DNA of 64,000 bases from Ruminococcus flavefaciens AE3010 (GTDB taxonomy: Bacteria > Bacillota > Clostridia > Oscillospirales > Ruminococcaceae), in the NCBI RefSeq assembly GCF_000526795.1, contig NZ_JAGT01000001.1:1077001-1141000 (forward strand), in the 5' to 3' direction. A program made the translations under genes and the position numbers. Shown one piece after another: positions 9,227 through 18,636 of the stretch. Under the pieces are notes generated by a model. That model ran no database searches. It was not told the origin of the DNA and saw only the letters and a program-made list of their open reading frames with translations. Positions within the stretch are counted from its first letter, which is position 1; every line of letters starts with the position of its first letter.

Positions 9227-10327
9227 TTATAGTAGCGATTCATACTTTTTTAATACAATATTTGCTGTATCTCCCATATCATATCCTTTATCTTTAAGAA
9301 TTAAATAATCATTCCTATTTCTATCGCTACTTAAAACAATGCTTGAAATAGCAAGTGCCCATTTATTATCATCATCTTCAAGATCTACTCTATACACAAG
9401 ATCTGTAAGATCTATTTGCTTTGAAACAGTGTTCGATACAACTAATGGTAATGATGCTGCCTGAGCTTCCACAGTTACAAATGGCAACCCTTCATACAGC
9501 GAAGGTAGTAAAAATACATCAAATGCTTGAAGTATTTCATTTACGTCATTTCTAATGCCTAAAAATTTTACGCATTCTTTTAAATTACATTCTTCAACAA
9601 GAGATTCTATTGATTGCTTTAGATGCCCTTCACCAACTAATAGTAAAACACTATCAGGATTTACACTATGATACTCATTAAATACACTTATAATTTTGGA
9701 ATGATTCTTCTGATGCTCAAATCTAGCAATACTTCCAACAACTACAGAATGGGAAGAAATGCCAAATTCTTTACGTTTCCTATTTCGTATATCTAATGAG
9801 AACGAATATTTATCTAGATCTATTCCATTATGTATTAAAGAATATGTTCTGTTATCAGCAACACTTTTTCCAAACATCCACTGTGCAGCAACATCTGAAC
9901 ATGCCCACATTGCATCAGTACGATAGTTTTGGATTTTCCTAAATAATTTATGAGAAAACACATGAGCAGAATCTCCATTATGACTATGAACAATAAGCTT
10001 AGTTTTTCTCTCAAAAAGAATCGGAAATACATAGATGAAATAAGATGCTCCACATTCATTAAGATGTATAATATCATATTTATTATGCGAAAAGAAACTG
10101 ATAATGTCCACTAAATATTTTAAAAAGTTCTTTTTAATACCAGTAATCTTATAGATTCTTCCGTTACCATAGTTTCTGATAGTTTTTAAATAACTATCCG
10201 CTATTTTTTCATGAACCAGGAAATCCATTTGTACTTCTTTAGAGTCTAAATGCTTATACAAATTCGTCATGAATGTCTCAACGCCACCAATTCCCCCCGT
10301 CATCCCAACAGCAAGAACTTTTATCAC
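9227..10327 (-). CDS. Glycosyltransferase family 4 (GT-B)
   Basis: 366 residues from a GTG start with AGGAGG seven bases upstream. The N-terminus MIKVLAVGMTGGIGGVETFM is the standard GT4 glycine-rich acceptor-side loop. The donor domain carries VVGSIARFEHQKNH and, near the end, VFLLPSLYEGLPFVTVEAQA, which contains the E-x7-E motif of retaining GT4 enzymes. It is probably cytoplasmic or membrane-associated and adds one hexose of the repeat unit. The sugar and linkage cannot be told. It is separated by 29 bp from the next glycosyltransferase upstream. Confidence 0.9.
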   Translation of the reverse strand: MIKVLAVGMTGGIGGVETFMTNLYKHLDSKEVQMDFLVHEKIADSYLKTIRNYGNGRIYKITGIKKNFLKYLVDIISFFSHNKYDIIHLNECGASYFIYVFPILFERKTKLIVHSHNGDSAHVFSHKLFRKIQNYRTDAMWACSDVAAQWMFGKSVADNRTYSLIHNGIDLDKYSFSLDIRNRKRKEFGISSHSVVVGSIARFEHQKNHSKIISVFNEYHSVNPDSVLLLVGEGHLKQSIESLVEECNLKECVKFLGIRNDVNEILQAFDVFLLPSLYEGLPFVTVEAQAASLPLVVSNTVSKQIDLTDLVYRVDLEDDDNKWALAISSIVLSSDRNRNDYLILKDKGYDMGDTANIVLKKYESLL

Positions 10328-10356
10328 TTCAAAACCTCCTTTTTTCTAACACTCAA

Positions 10357-11583
10357 CTACTCATTCTCTATCAACGAAATAAACGAATCATAGTACATCG
10401 TACTACTGAAAAACGCAGCTCGTTCTGATGCTCTTAAGGCATATTCATCTCTAAGTGAATGATTCTCAATTAACTTTTCCAAATTTAGTCTGATACTACG
10501 TACTACATGCTCATCCTTATGAATTAAAATAGCACCGTTTTTTACATATTCAGGTATTCCACCAGAGTAGGTTGTGATCACAGGGAGTCCACATGCCATA
10601 GCCTCTATTATAGTCAATCCAGCAGGTTCTTCCCACATGGACGGCAATACTGCAATATCTGCACTTCTGTATATATCTGGCATGTTGTCATAATCAATAT
10701 AACCAGTAAATACAATACGTTTTCCCATTCTTTTTGATTCTTTACAAAGTTTGTCTTCATATGGAGAATGCGTTTTCATACCATAAAAATCCGCACCTAC
10801 AATCAAAAGCTTAACTTTTTCGTTTCTGATTTCAGATACCGCCTTAATTACTTCTAATACACCTTTTTCATAACTAAGCCTTCCAGAAAAAATAACAACA
10901 ATATCGTTTTCATTGAAACCTAACTGCCTTCTTAATTGCAATTTTTTCGAATATGGATTAAATTTATTAATATCAATGCAGTTATATAAAACCTTTGTGT
11001 CTTTATGTCTATACTTACCAATTTTGCTGTCAACAGAGCAAATATTATTCTTTACAAACTCACTTACACATAAAATTCGCTTACAACTTTGAATTTCCGC
11101 TTTACATCCTCCAGCAGTACGAGGAATATTATGTAAATGGAAAAATACTCTTCCATCATATCTTTTTTTATTACCAAATAGTTTAATCCCCCAAAACAGT
11201 CTAACATTGTTTTCAACAACAACACAATCATACTTTTTATTTTTAATATGTTTCCCTGTTTGAAATGCATAGTACAATATTTTCATGTTATTTCTAAAGG
11301 AAATTGCTTTTGTCTCTTTAAACAACCTCTTTATAATATTATATATCATATTATCGATTAAAGATATTATCTTAGGTATCTTTATCCAAATAAAATCATT
11401 ATTTTTATACTCAAGATTCGCCTTTGAAACTGCATCCACATCATATGGGCAAATGATACTTAGATGAATTTTATTTTTGATCTGATTTTGTTTTATGATA
11501 TGCTCAATCAAATTTTGCACTGCACCACCTTTTACAGAAGGAACAGGAAGGCCCCCTGGCGTTATAATGATTACATCTTTCAT
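10357..11583 (-). CDS. Glycosyltransferase family 4 (GT-B)
   Basis: About 408 residues if begun at the ATG at 11583, which has TGGAG six bases upstream and gives MKDVIIITPGGLPVPSVKGG. The earlier in-frame ATG at 11595 has no ribosome site. GT4 features: the N-terminal GG-rich loop, VVIFSGRLSYEKGVLEV in the donor domain, and ADIAVLPSMWEEPAGLTIIE with the E-x7-E pair. It presumably extends the lipid-linked oligosaccharide. It starts 15 bp after the end of the F420-beta-like gene upstream. Confidence 0.9.
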   Translation of the reverse strand: MKDVIIITPGGLPVPSVKGGAVQNLIEHIIKQNQIKNKIHLSIICPYDVDAVSKANLEYKNNDFIWIKIPKIISLIDNMIYNIIKRLFKETKAISFRNNMKILYYAFQTGKHIKNKKYDCVVVENNVRLFWGIKLFGNKKRYDGRVFFHLHNIPRTAGGCKAEIQSCKRILCVSEFVKNNICSVDSKIGKYRHKDTKVLYNCIDINKFNPYSKKLQLRRQLGFNENDIVVIFSGRLSYEKGVLEVIKAVSEIRNEKVKLLIVGADFYGMKTHSPYEDKLCKESKRMGKRIVFTGYIDYDNMPDIYRSADIAVLPSMWEEPAGLTIIEAMACGLPVITTYSGGIPEYVKNGAILIHKDEHVVRSIRLNLEKLIENHSLRDEYALRASERAAFFSSTMYYDSFISLIENE

Positions 11584-11597
11584 CTCAATCTCCATTC

Positions 11598-12734
11598 TTA
11601 TATCTTTTTTATGAAGTATTTAATCCTCTCTGGCATGTATATGCTAGCAATATCTTTTATTGTAACCTTAGGAATTAATTCTTCAATCACAAAACTCTTA
11701 ATCTGCTGCTTTCTACTTACACTAGTTATCAAACTGACATTATGAGCAATAATCTTTTCCCAAGTACTCTTTTGAATATCAAGATCTCCTTTAATCTCTT
11801 CTAAAAATTGTGTTCCTTTTTCGGAAGCGCAAATAACAGCAGAAGCACCTCGCTCCCCATGGAATTTAGAATGTTCTTTTTCCCACCCCCAAAAGTCAGC
11901 CAAAAGAAGATCACCTATACGCTTATTTGCTTTGTATTTACAATTGTAACATGTTTCTCTTAATGACTTTCCAGATAAGAAAGCTGAATAATAAGGATCC
12001 AATTTGGAATACCTATACTCATCAGTTCCATCTTCATATTTTATTCTTAATTGATAATGCTCTCCTTTTTTATGCTTATATCGATTTCTAAAAGAATACT
12101 CTTTAACTTTCTTCTTTTTTTTACTCTCTATCCATTTAATATACTCTTGAAAAAGGCCAGGAGAAGGCACTCCATGACAAGCTAATTCTACCAAAATGAG
12201 TCCATCATCATTTCCGATAAACATTTTTATCCCCGCAAGCTGACATGCTGTCCCACTATACAATACTCTTCTGCCATCTGCCAAGTCTTTTTTCACTTCA
12301 TAAAACGTGTGCTCTGTATTTGACTGAACATATTTTGACTGTCTCAGATAACCTATTTTATTTTCAGATTCAATTCTAACATGATGTGTCAATAACTCTC
12401 TATCCCAAGCGCATCCATATACCACTCCACCACTTCGAATGGTTTTATTCGCTAACAGTGAAAATACTCCGCCTGATGTGCTTTGTAAAACAGTCCCCTC
12501 ATCTTTAGCTTTAGCAATAAAGCACTTTTTAATACTATTTTTTTCAACATCATTAATCTCAGGGCAAACATTGCAACACATTCCGCAATTTATACATAAT
12601 TGCTTATCAACACTTGGTAATAAAAAGCCTCTTTGATTTCTTACCATTGCAATACAACGCTTTGGACATTTTTGGTAACAAGCACCACACCCACAACAGT
12701 TTGATTCTAAGACACCGCTAATACTATTATTCAT
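11598..12734 (-). CDS. Ferredoxin-like/F420 hydrogenase beta-subunit family protein of polysaccharide loci
   Basis: About 378 residues from the ATG at 12734 (AAGGTGAG upstream; a GTG at 12743 is the alternative). Two 4Fe-4S clusters are evident near the N-terminus: CCGCGACYQKCPKRC and CINCGMCCNVCPE. The remainder matches the FrhB_FdhB N- and C-terminal domains, with GTACQLAGIKMF and a later C-x2-C in RETCYNCKYK. Such proteins are regularly found next to polysaccharide pyruvyltransferases, as here, but their reaction in glycan synthesis is not settled. A redox step on a nucleotide sugar or lipid-linked sugar is a reasonable guess. Confidence 0.85.
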   Translation of the reverse strand: MNNSISGVLESNCCGCGACYQKCPKRCIAMVRNQRGFLLPSVDKQLCINCGMCCNVCPEINDVEKNSIKKCFIAKAKDEGTVLQSTSGGVFSLLANKTIRSGGVVYGCAWDRELLTHHVRIESENKIGYLRQSKYVQSNTEHTFYEVKKDLADGRRVLYSGTACQLAGIKMFIGNDDGLILVELACHGVPSPGLFQEYIKWIESKKKKKVKEYSFRNRYKHKKGEHYQLRIKYEDGTDEYRYSKLDPYYSAFLSGKSLRETCYNCKYKANKRIGDLLLADFWGWEKEHSKFHGERGASAVICASEKGTQFLEEIKGDLDIQKSTWEKIIAHNVSLITSVSRKQQIKSFVIEELIPKVTIKDIASIYMPERIKYFIKKI

Positions 12735-13854
12735 TACACTCACCTTGAATACATGTGACTATCCATTTCTTCGAGACTGAACTATTCTTTTTTATAAGAT
12801 CGTTCTTGTTTGTACTTAAATTCTCAAAATCAAAATCACTCAATAATCGTTCATCGACTAAATGCTTTTGCAACCCATATTGTTTGATCAATGTATATAT
12901 TCTCGAGTTTTGAGAGTTTTTGTCTTTATCATTGAAACGTTTAAATACTAAAAATTTCTTTTGATATAATAAAGAAAACACACTGCCGTGAAACGAATCA
13001 GTTAATACCATTTTAGAGTATTTAATTAAGCTAATCCATTGTGCTGGTCCCACATCTTGAATAATATCTCCTTGTATTTGATATTCTTCTTTTGTTACTG
13101 GAACAACTACTAATTTTACGCCAAGCATTTTTGATACTTGCTGAGCAAAGTCGAAATACTCCTTATTATATGTTAGAAAATAAGCAAACACATACTCCCC
13201 ATCGACCAATCTTTCAGATGCTATTTCATCCCACTCATTAGTGTTTAAAAGGAAAACCGGGTCAACCATTACCGGAACTTCTTTTCGAATTAGTTCCTTA
13301 ACTATTTTCTTACCAGAATTCTCTCTTACAGAAATATAATCAAAGTCTTGTAGTAATTCTGCTATTATCTTTTTTTTGTTTACTGGTACTCTACTAACGC
13401 CAAAACTGCATGAATAGGCAATTTTTCTTTTCTTAGAAGATACAAAATCAAAATAATATGGGGTGTTTAGCAACGCAGGAGACCAAATCTGATCACTTCC
13501 ACAAATGTATATATCAAACGTTTCAGAATACTCAGTTAACTTTATATAAGAATCAATTTGTGCTGTAAGATTAAAATTCTCATTCAGGAAATTCGAAAAC
13601 CTTTTCTTTTTCTGGAACAGTTTTTCCTTATCCGCTTTCTTTTCCGTCAAATAGTTTTCCATTTTTTCCATAAACAGTTTTGGAGAATTCTTACGTACTA
13701 TAAGATTTTTAATTTTTTGTTTTGTACTTGCATTAAAATTAATGTTTTGCACGTTATATCCCATATTTCTCAAGAAACGTTGCAAAGCATATGCCTGAAG
13801 TACCGTCCCATAATTACCATTATGAAGCCACGTTAATATTCCAATTTTCGGCAC
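12727..13854 (-). CDS. Polysaccharide pyruvyl transferase family protein
   Basis: 375 residues from a GTG start with GGGTGG upstream. The N-terminal GILTWLHNGNYGTVLQAYA is the standard opening of the PS_pyruv_trans family (CsaB/PssM/WcfO group), and IYICGSDQIWSPALL and LTDSFHGSVFSLLY are its conserved middle and C-terminal motifs. It would add a pyruvate ketal from phosphoenolpyruvate to a sugar and so give the polymer a negative charge. Its end overlaps the F420-beta-like gene by eight bases, indicating coupled translation. Proteins paired in this way may form a functional unit. Confidence 0.88.
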   Translation of the reverse strand: MPKIGILTWLHNGNYGTVLQAYALQRFLRNMGYNVQNINFNASTKQKIKNLIVRKNSPKLFMEKMENYLTEKKADKEKLFQKKKRFSNFLNENFNLTAQIDSYIKLTEYSETFDIYICGSDQIWSPALLNTPYYFDFVSSKKRKIAYSCSFGVSRVPVNKKKIIAELLQDFDYISVRENSGKKIVKELIRKEVPVMVDPVFLLNTNEWDEIASERLVDGEYVFAYFLTYNKEYFDFAQQVSKMLGVKLVVVPVTKEEYQIQGDIIQDVGPAQWISLIKYSKMVLTDSFHGSVFSLLYQKKFLVFKRFNDKDKNSQNSRIYTLIKQYGLQKHLVDERLLSDFDFENLSTNKNDLIKKNSSVSKKWIVTCIQGECNE

Positions 13855-13868
13855 ACAACCACCCTATC

Positions 13869-14981
13869 TCAAAAAACTTTAACACTTTCTGTTACTGTTC
13901 TATTTACATCAAATAGCTTTAAACGTTGCTTTCCTTTTTCTATAACACGACTTTTTAATTCATTATCTTTATACAGACGTATTACTGACTCTGCGGCTGA
14001 TTTATAATTATCAATATCTACTAAAAGTCCAGCATCACCAACTACATACGGAATCGCATCAGCTCTGCTTGCGACAATTGGTTTACCCAAAAGCATATAC
14101 TCAGGAAGCACTAATCCAAAACCCTCCCATCTACTAAGTAAAGTCGCAACGTCAAGACATCCAGCATAATCAAGTGGATTATCAACCCATCCTGTAATAA
14201 GAAAAGATTTAGACAGTCCCAATTCCTCAACTAGCTTTTCTATTTCTTGCCTATGATTGTCTTCACCTATATCATCACCAACAATAATAAAAAAAGCTTC
14301 AGGAATCCGTTTTTTTACTATTTCAGCCATCTTAACAAACACATCCGGTGCTTTTTGAAGCGTGATACGTCCAATCATACCAACTACAAATGCCTCTTTC
14401 GGAATATCCAACTCATTTCTATTCTTAGGTTTTAAGTCCTTGTACTCATCTAAATCAATGCCATTATTAATAACCACCATTTTTTTAGCTTTACAGATCT
14501 TATGCTCTAAAGCACTCTTTTTCTCATACTCAGATATACAAATAATCTTGTCTGTCATAGGAACAAGAATTTTCTCAATCATCTCATAGATGAATAATTT
14601 CTTCCTGCTTGCACCTTTAATGTTGAACGCCCAACCATGTGGATTATAGATAAGCTTGTTCTTTAAGCCAATATCAGCAACTCGTCCAATTGCGCCTGCT
14701 TTAGAACTATGACAGTAAACCACATCTGGCTTGAACTTCTTAATTTGTTTTCGTACAGCTAAAACGCTTTTGAAATCATTACTCAGATTAATCGCATTAT
14801 GCATCGTATGAATAACTGCAATATCTCTCACAATGTTTTTGAACTTATTCAAATCAAGAGAATCCGAACATACAAGAATATGTTCAAACTCTGGATATTT
14901 CTTCATCTTGGTCAGTAGTGTAACCAAGTATCTTTCTACCCCTCCGTGGGCTTCAACAACATGCAGAATAATCTTTGACAC
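13869..14981 (-). CDS. Glycosyltransferase family 4 (GT-B)
   Basis: 370 residues from a GTG start with AGGAG nine bases upstream. The N-terminus MSKIILHVVEAHGGVERYLV, the middle KLIYNPHGWAFN and the donor-site VVGMIGRITLQKAPDVFV are typical of GT4 enzymes. The retaining motif lies in LLSRWEGFGLVLPEYMLLG. It resembles the group that adds the second sugar after priming (EpsD/Cps glycosyltransferases). It is the first gene after the hairpin-containing leader that follows the priming transferase. Confidence 0.9.
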   Translation of the reverse strand: MSKIILHVVEAHGGVERYLVTLLTKMKKYPEFEHILVCSDSLDLNKFKNIVRDIAVIHTMHNAINLSNDFKSVLAVRKQIKKFKPDVVYCHSSKAGAIGRVADIGLKNKLIYNPHGWAFNIKGASRKKLFIYEMIEKILVPMTDKIICISEYEKKSALEHKICKAKKMVVINNGIDLDEYKDLKPKNRNELDIPKEAFVVGMIGRITLQKAPDVFVKMAEIVKKRIPEAFFIIVGDDIGEDNHRQEIEKLVEELGLSKSFLITGWVDNPLDYAGCLDVATLLSRWEGFGLVLPEYMLLGKPIVASRADAIPYVVGDAGLLVDIDNYKSAAESVIRLYKDNELKSRVIEKGKQRLKLFDVNRTVTESVKVF

Positions 14982-15091
14982 TCAAGTCACTCCTACCTTT
15001 TGGTATTTGCATTACTCATTCGTATTCCATACAACCATCATTATAGTCAAAACTATAGTATTCGAACTTTCATATCACCTTAACAATAAAC

Positions 15092-15114
15092 AGCCTCTGC
15101 CTTATGCAGAAGCT
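15092..15114 (-). terminator. Hairpin in the leader before the glycosyltransferase genes (possible attenuator)
   Basis: On the minus strand AGCTTCTGC pairs with GCAGAGGCT (9 bp, one G-T) around the loop ATAAG and is followed by GTTTATTGTT. It could be a weak intrinsic terminator or attenuator 110 bp before the glycosyltransferase start. The rest of 14982-15321 shows no ORF and no convincing promoter. Confidence 0.4.
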
Positions 15115-15321
15115 ATCTATTCTATAACATTAACAATCAAGAACACCTGTTCTCGTTCTATACCTATCTATTATTTTTACACATTGAAAAACTGTACATA
15201 TCTCAACTATGTAACAAAAGCACTCTCAAAAACGTCTATTTTACGTCGTTTCCAGTCCATCTTTAATTTTATAGGTCTATATCTCCGCCGACCGTAGTCT
15301 TTGTTACGGAATAAAAACAAA

Positions 15322-15405
15322 CGCCCGCCCTTAATGGTATTCACACAGGCATTCAGAATCACTCTGAACGCCGTACCACTGTAAAAATAACCTTAAGGGC
15401 AGACG
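15322..15405 (-). terminator. Nested multi-stem hairpin after the priming transferase gene
   Basis: Three nested pairings are perfect if G-T is allowed: a 13-bp outer stem (15322-15334 with 15393-15405), a 5-bp middle stem (15335-15339 with 15374-15378) and a 10-bp inner stem (15348-15357 with 15363-15372). On the minus strand it is followed by TTTGTTTTTATT. It lies 43 bp after the stop of the sugar transferase, inside the operon. It may be a terminator, an attenuator or a target of an antitermination factor. Confidence 0.65.
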
Positions 15406-15447
15406 CATTATTCATTATTTTGCAACAAGTTATCATCGCAAATTTCA

Positions 15448-16092
15448 TCATTCATTTTTACCGCTTAATACTTTAGTGAACGTCAAAAAGACGATCTTAG
15501 TATCAACGATAATTGAACGCTCTTCTATGTATCTACGATCTAATTTGATCTGCTCAGGTAAAGGTAAACTGTTTTTCCCGCTGATCTGCCAGTAACATGA
15601 AAGCCCCGGCTTAACGAGAAGCCTGTCACTGGGTAAGCGCTTCTGCTCTTCCTCAATGAAAGGACGCGGACCAATGACTGCCATATCACCTTTAAGGATA
15701 TTTATCAGCTGAGGCAGCTCGTCGATAGAAGTCGCACGAATTATTCTGCCTATCCTTGTTACTCTCGGATCATGGTCCATCTTGAAGTTTGCACCCTTAT
15801 CCTGATTTTGCTTCATAAGTGAAGCTTTTACTTTTTCTGCATTTCTCTTCATAGATCTGAATTTCAGTATCTTGAAAGGTTTATTATCCTTGCCGATACG
15901 TATCTGTCTGAACAGTATCGGACCCGGATCGTCGATGAATATCGCTATCGCAGTTATCAGCATCAGCGGAGACAGCAGCACCAGCGCGATCAGAGAACAT
16001 AATATATCCAGACAACGCTTAACTGCTCCGTAAAAAGGTTTGCGAACATAACTTGCTGAAAAAGCTGAACTATTTTTTTTTTCTGCTACCAA
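15448..16092 (-). CDS. Priming undecaprenyl-phosphate sugar transferase, 5' end out of frame with its best start
   Basis: The catalytic frame (214 residues from a TTG at 16092) is a bacterial sugar transferase. It has KRCLDILCSLIALVLLSPLM (membrane re-entrant helix), DDPGPILFRQIRIGKDNKPF, and later IDELPQLINILKGDMAVIGP. It transfers the first sugar phosphate to undecaprenyl phosphate and thus starts the repeat unit. The TTG has no ribosome site. A far better start, the ATG at 16141 with AGGGGG eight bases upstream, opens a frame that runs into TAG at 16070 straight after an A10 run (16073-16082). With nine A residues the two frames would join and give a normal N-terminus starting MDLTYVNNDE. 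So this copy is frameshifted, phase-variable, read by slippage, or a sequencing error in the homopolymer. Confidence 0.85.
   Translation of the reverse strand: MVAEKKNSSAFSASYVRKPFYGAVKRCLDILCSLIALVLLSPLMLITAIAIFIDDPGPILFRQIRIGKDNKPFKILKFRSMKRNAEKVKASLMKQNQDKGANFKMDHDPRVTRIGRIIRATSIDELPQLINILKGDMAVIGPRPFIEEEQKRLPSDRLLVKPGLSCYWQISGKNSLPLPEQIKLDRRYIEERSIIVDTKIVFLTFTKVLSGKNE
16073..16082 (-). other. A10 homopolymer in the 5' end of the priming transferase (slippage site)
   Basis: Ten consecutive A residues on the coding strand, directly before a TAG in the upstream frame. Loss of one base would fuse the well-initiated upstream frame (ATG 16141) to the sugar transferase frame. Homopolymers of this length are classic sites of replication or transcriptional slippage and also of assembly error. 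Confidence 0.85.
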
Positions 16093-16345
16093 TAGAAAAC
16101 TTTACTGATTTTTCATCATTGTTTACATAAGTTAAATCCATTGTATTTTCCCCCTAACTAAAAATATAGTTCATAAAAAGTAAAATCAAATATACTTTTT
16201 GAGATTTAGCACCAAAGGCTAAAAGAAATTTTTTTGTCTCAGCTACTGCTGCATATCTTCTTTCTGCATTGCTCTCATATCCTTTCAGTTTAATAACTGT
16301 TATCTCATATCAGTATCTACACACCATTTAATGCTTCCCTGCTCA

Positions 16346-17023
16346 TCAAAGCATATATCTGTCAAGTATACCATCAGATAAAGCAATGACATCAGGTTTC
16401 GCTTTCTTTTGAAGCAAGTCCCAATTAGGCTTGCGGTCATTTATATTATGCGCGTCGCTGCCGAAAGCAAATCTCTTTTCATCAGCTATCACACGCTTGA
16501 CCAGCTTTTTTTCTTTCCAGCTTGAAAAAGCTTCGTTATTTATCTGCATCACGGACTTTGTGGAAAGTATCCCCTCCAATTCGTCCTTACTGTAATACTC
16601 AAGGTAACGGTGAACATGAGCAAGCATTGCTTTAAGCTTGAACTCTGCGCCGATGTTGTATATCTCCTCCGACATCCACTTTGAATATGCCCTGTACGGC
16701 AGCTCCAGAAGTATCAGTCGTGTACCTTCGATAGCAAGCTTTTCTATATCCTTGAGCTCGGAAATACCATGTTCAATGGCGACCTCTGCTCCAAGATAGA
16801 TATTCTTGATAGGCGACTTGTCCTTTATTTTTTCAAAGGCAGCCTGCCTTTTTTTCATGAATTCAGCCACAGACTTTTCACGGTGAGCGTAAAAATGCGA
16901 GGTAGCAACTATACGTTCAACGCCCTGCGTCTTCATCATTTCTATCATCGCAAGAGACATTTCAACGTCCTTGGCGCCGTCGTCAATACCGGGAAGTATA
17001 TGGCAATGATACTCAGTTCTCAT
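16346..17023 (-). CDS. cpsB: CpsB/CapC-type protein-tyrosine phosphatase (PHP fold)
   Basis: 225 residues. The PHP metal-binding motifs are visible: EYHCHILPGIDDGA at the start, IVATSHFY, LLELPY, and FAFGSDAHN near the end. The family is manganese-dependent and dephosphorylates the tyrosine-rich tail of the capsule kinase. Its ATG overlaps the stop of the upstream kinase gene (ATGA), so kinase and phosphatase are made together. This arrangement is the usual regulatory module of Gram-positive capsule operons. About 200 bp of AT-rich leader with a weak TATATT -10 lies between it and the priming transferase. Confidence 0.92.
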   Translation of the reverse strand: MRTEYHCHILPGIDDGAKDVEMSLAMIEMMKTQGVERIVATSHFYAHREKSVAEFMKKRQAAFEKIKDKSPIKNIYLGAEVAIEHGISELKDIEKLAIEGTRLILLELPYRAYSKWMSEEIYNIGAEFKLKAMLAHVHRYLEYYSKDELEGILSTKSVMQINNEAFSSWKEKKLVKRVIADEKRFAFGSDAHNINDRKPNWDLLQKKAKPDVIALSDGILDRYML

Positions 17024-18636
17024 TTCTTGCCTTTCCTTTTGCCTTTGTTGTTCTTATTATTTTTGTTAGACTTGTTTTGTGACTGATTCTTGGGAGTCTC
17101 CTTTTTTGGAGTCTCCTTCTTAGCAGGCTCTTCCTTTACTTCCTCTGCTGTTTCTTCTTCACTTGTCTCAGGCTTTGCGCCGTAATAGCCATAACCGTAG
17201 CCCGACTTGTAGTAATACTTGTCCTTGTACTTGTATTTACTGTAGTACCCGCTTCTCTTTGTCTTGACGTCATTCATAATGAAGCCAAGCATATTCATCT
17301 TGGCGAACTCTATCTTCTTGATAGCGTCCTCAACGTCCTCGGTAGTAGTTTTACCGTATCTGAGAACAACAATGATACCCGAGATGTACTTAGCAAGCTC
17401 CATACCGTCTGTAACGACGTTTACAGGAGGTGTATCAATGAGTATCATTGAGTACTCCTTGCCGAGTTCTTCAAGGATAGCGCCCATGTTCTCGGAAGCG
17501 AGAAGCTCTGATGGGTTAGGCGGTACAGGACCTGCGGTCATTACGTCAAGGTTGTTCATGACATTTTTCTGAACGCACTCTTCAAGCTTAGCCATTTTAC
17601 TGATAGCCGAAGAAAGTCCCTTTTTGTTTTTAAGACCAAATATCTTATGCTGAACAGCCTTACGCATATCAGCGTCTATAAGCAATACCTTATTGCCGCC
17701 CTGCGCAAGAGCAATTGCGATATTGGCAGATGTTGTTGACTTTCCCTCACCTGGATTCGGAGAAGATACTGCAAATACCTTCTTCTCTACTGTTGAAAGT
17801 GCGAAGGTCACATTTGTACGAATTGACTTGTAGCTCTCAACTACATTGAAAGGAACATCCTTATCTGTAAGCTTAACGTGATCATCACTGTCACTGTTGT
17901 TCTTCTTTTTCTTGTCAATTCCAAATGAAGCGATCTCGCCAATTATAGGCTTCTTAAATTCCTTACCGACAGCATCTGTGTCCTTGACAGTGTTATCAAA
18001 GAAATCAATAAGGAAGATTATCATACAAGCAAAAGCAAGAGCTCCTAATGCACCAAGTGCAGCATTCTTTTTCATATTAGGAGCTACAGGTGTTTTGTAA
18101 ACCTTAGCTGTATCAATTGTATTGATCTGACCTACGCCTACTGCTTCCTCAACATAATCGGGAGCAACTTCCTTAAGGTCATTGCAGACTGCTGCGGATA
18201 CCTCAGCGTTTTTAGTTGTGGAAACAACTGTGATAGCAGATGTATCGGTAACAGAGGTGATCGAAAGACTATTTCTAATTGATGAAGGACTTATCTTGCC
18301 ATCAACAAGACCAAAAGTTGAATTTAAAGTATATTCATCAAACTGTTCTTTTAATTTATCACCAACAGCATTCATTACTGCATCATCTTTCAGGACCTGC
18401 ATATATGTATTGACAAGCTGTTTAGAATTACTAATGTTATTCTGCTGATTTGCATTTTCGGAAATACCTGTATAGCTCTGAACGTACATCGAAATATGTG
18501 ATGAATATTTCAGCGGCAAAACAAACTTAGAAAAACAAAAAGCGGCTGCTCCACCGATTATTGTTACGATTATCAAAAGCCAGATTTTACTTAAAAGCAA
18601 AGATATAATGTCCTTAATAGAGTAGCTTTCGTTCAT
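17020..18636 (-). CDS. Wzz-domain/BY-kinase fusion (Wzc- or CpsC-CpsD-like)
   Basis: 538 residues from the ATG at 18636, which has GAGGGAAGG upstream; the in-frame ATG at 18663 has none. Order: short cytoplasmic start, membrane span (about 20-42), extracellular Wzz-type region, second span (about 190-213), then the tyrosine kinase with Walker A SSPNPGEGKSTT, Walker A' VLLIDADMR and Walker B MILIDTPP. The tail has a tyrosine cluster (SGYYSKYKYKDKYYYK) for autophosphorylation and then a Lys/Asn/Glu-rich end. It controls chain length and export with CpsB. In many Firmicutes these two parts are separate proteins; here they are fused. It is the first gene of the operon, about 170 bases after a promoter. 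Confidence 0.93.
   Translation of the reverse strand: MNESYSIKDIISLLLSKIWLLIIVTIIGGAAAFCFSKFVLPLKYSSHISMYVQSYTGISENANQQNNISNSKQLVNTYMQVLKDDAVMNAVGDKLKEQFDEYTLNSTFGLVDGKISPSSIRNSLSITSVTDTSAITVVSTTKNAEVSAAVCNDLKEVAPDYVEEAVGVGQINTIDTAKVYKTPVAPNMKKNAALGALGALAFACMIIFLIDFFDNTVKDTDAVGKEFKKPIIGEIASFGIDKKKKNNSDSDDHVKLTDKDVPFNVVESYKSIRTNVTFALSTVEKKVFAVSSPNPGEGKSTTSANIAIALAQGGNKVLLIDADMRKAVQHKIFGLKNKKGLSSAISKMAKLEECVQKNVMNNLDVMTAGPVPPNPSELLASENMGAILEELGKEYSMILIDTPPVNVVTDGMELAKYISGIIVVLRYGKTTTEDVEDAIKKIEFAKMNMLGFIMNDVKTKRSGYYSKYKYKDKYYYKSGYGYGYYGAKPETSEEETAEEVKEEPAKKETPKKETPKNQSQNKSNKNNKNNKGKRKGKK

Noticed and set aside
15141..15152. GAACAGGTGTTC, similar to a Gram-positive LexA (SOS) box
   Set aside because: A single 12-base match in an AT-rich leader without a promoter at the right distance. 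SOS control of capsule genes is not supported by anything else.
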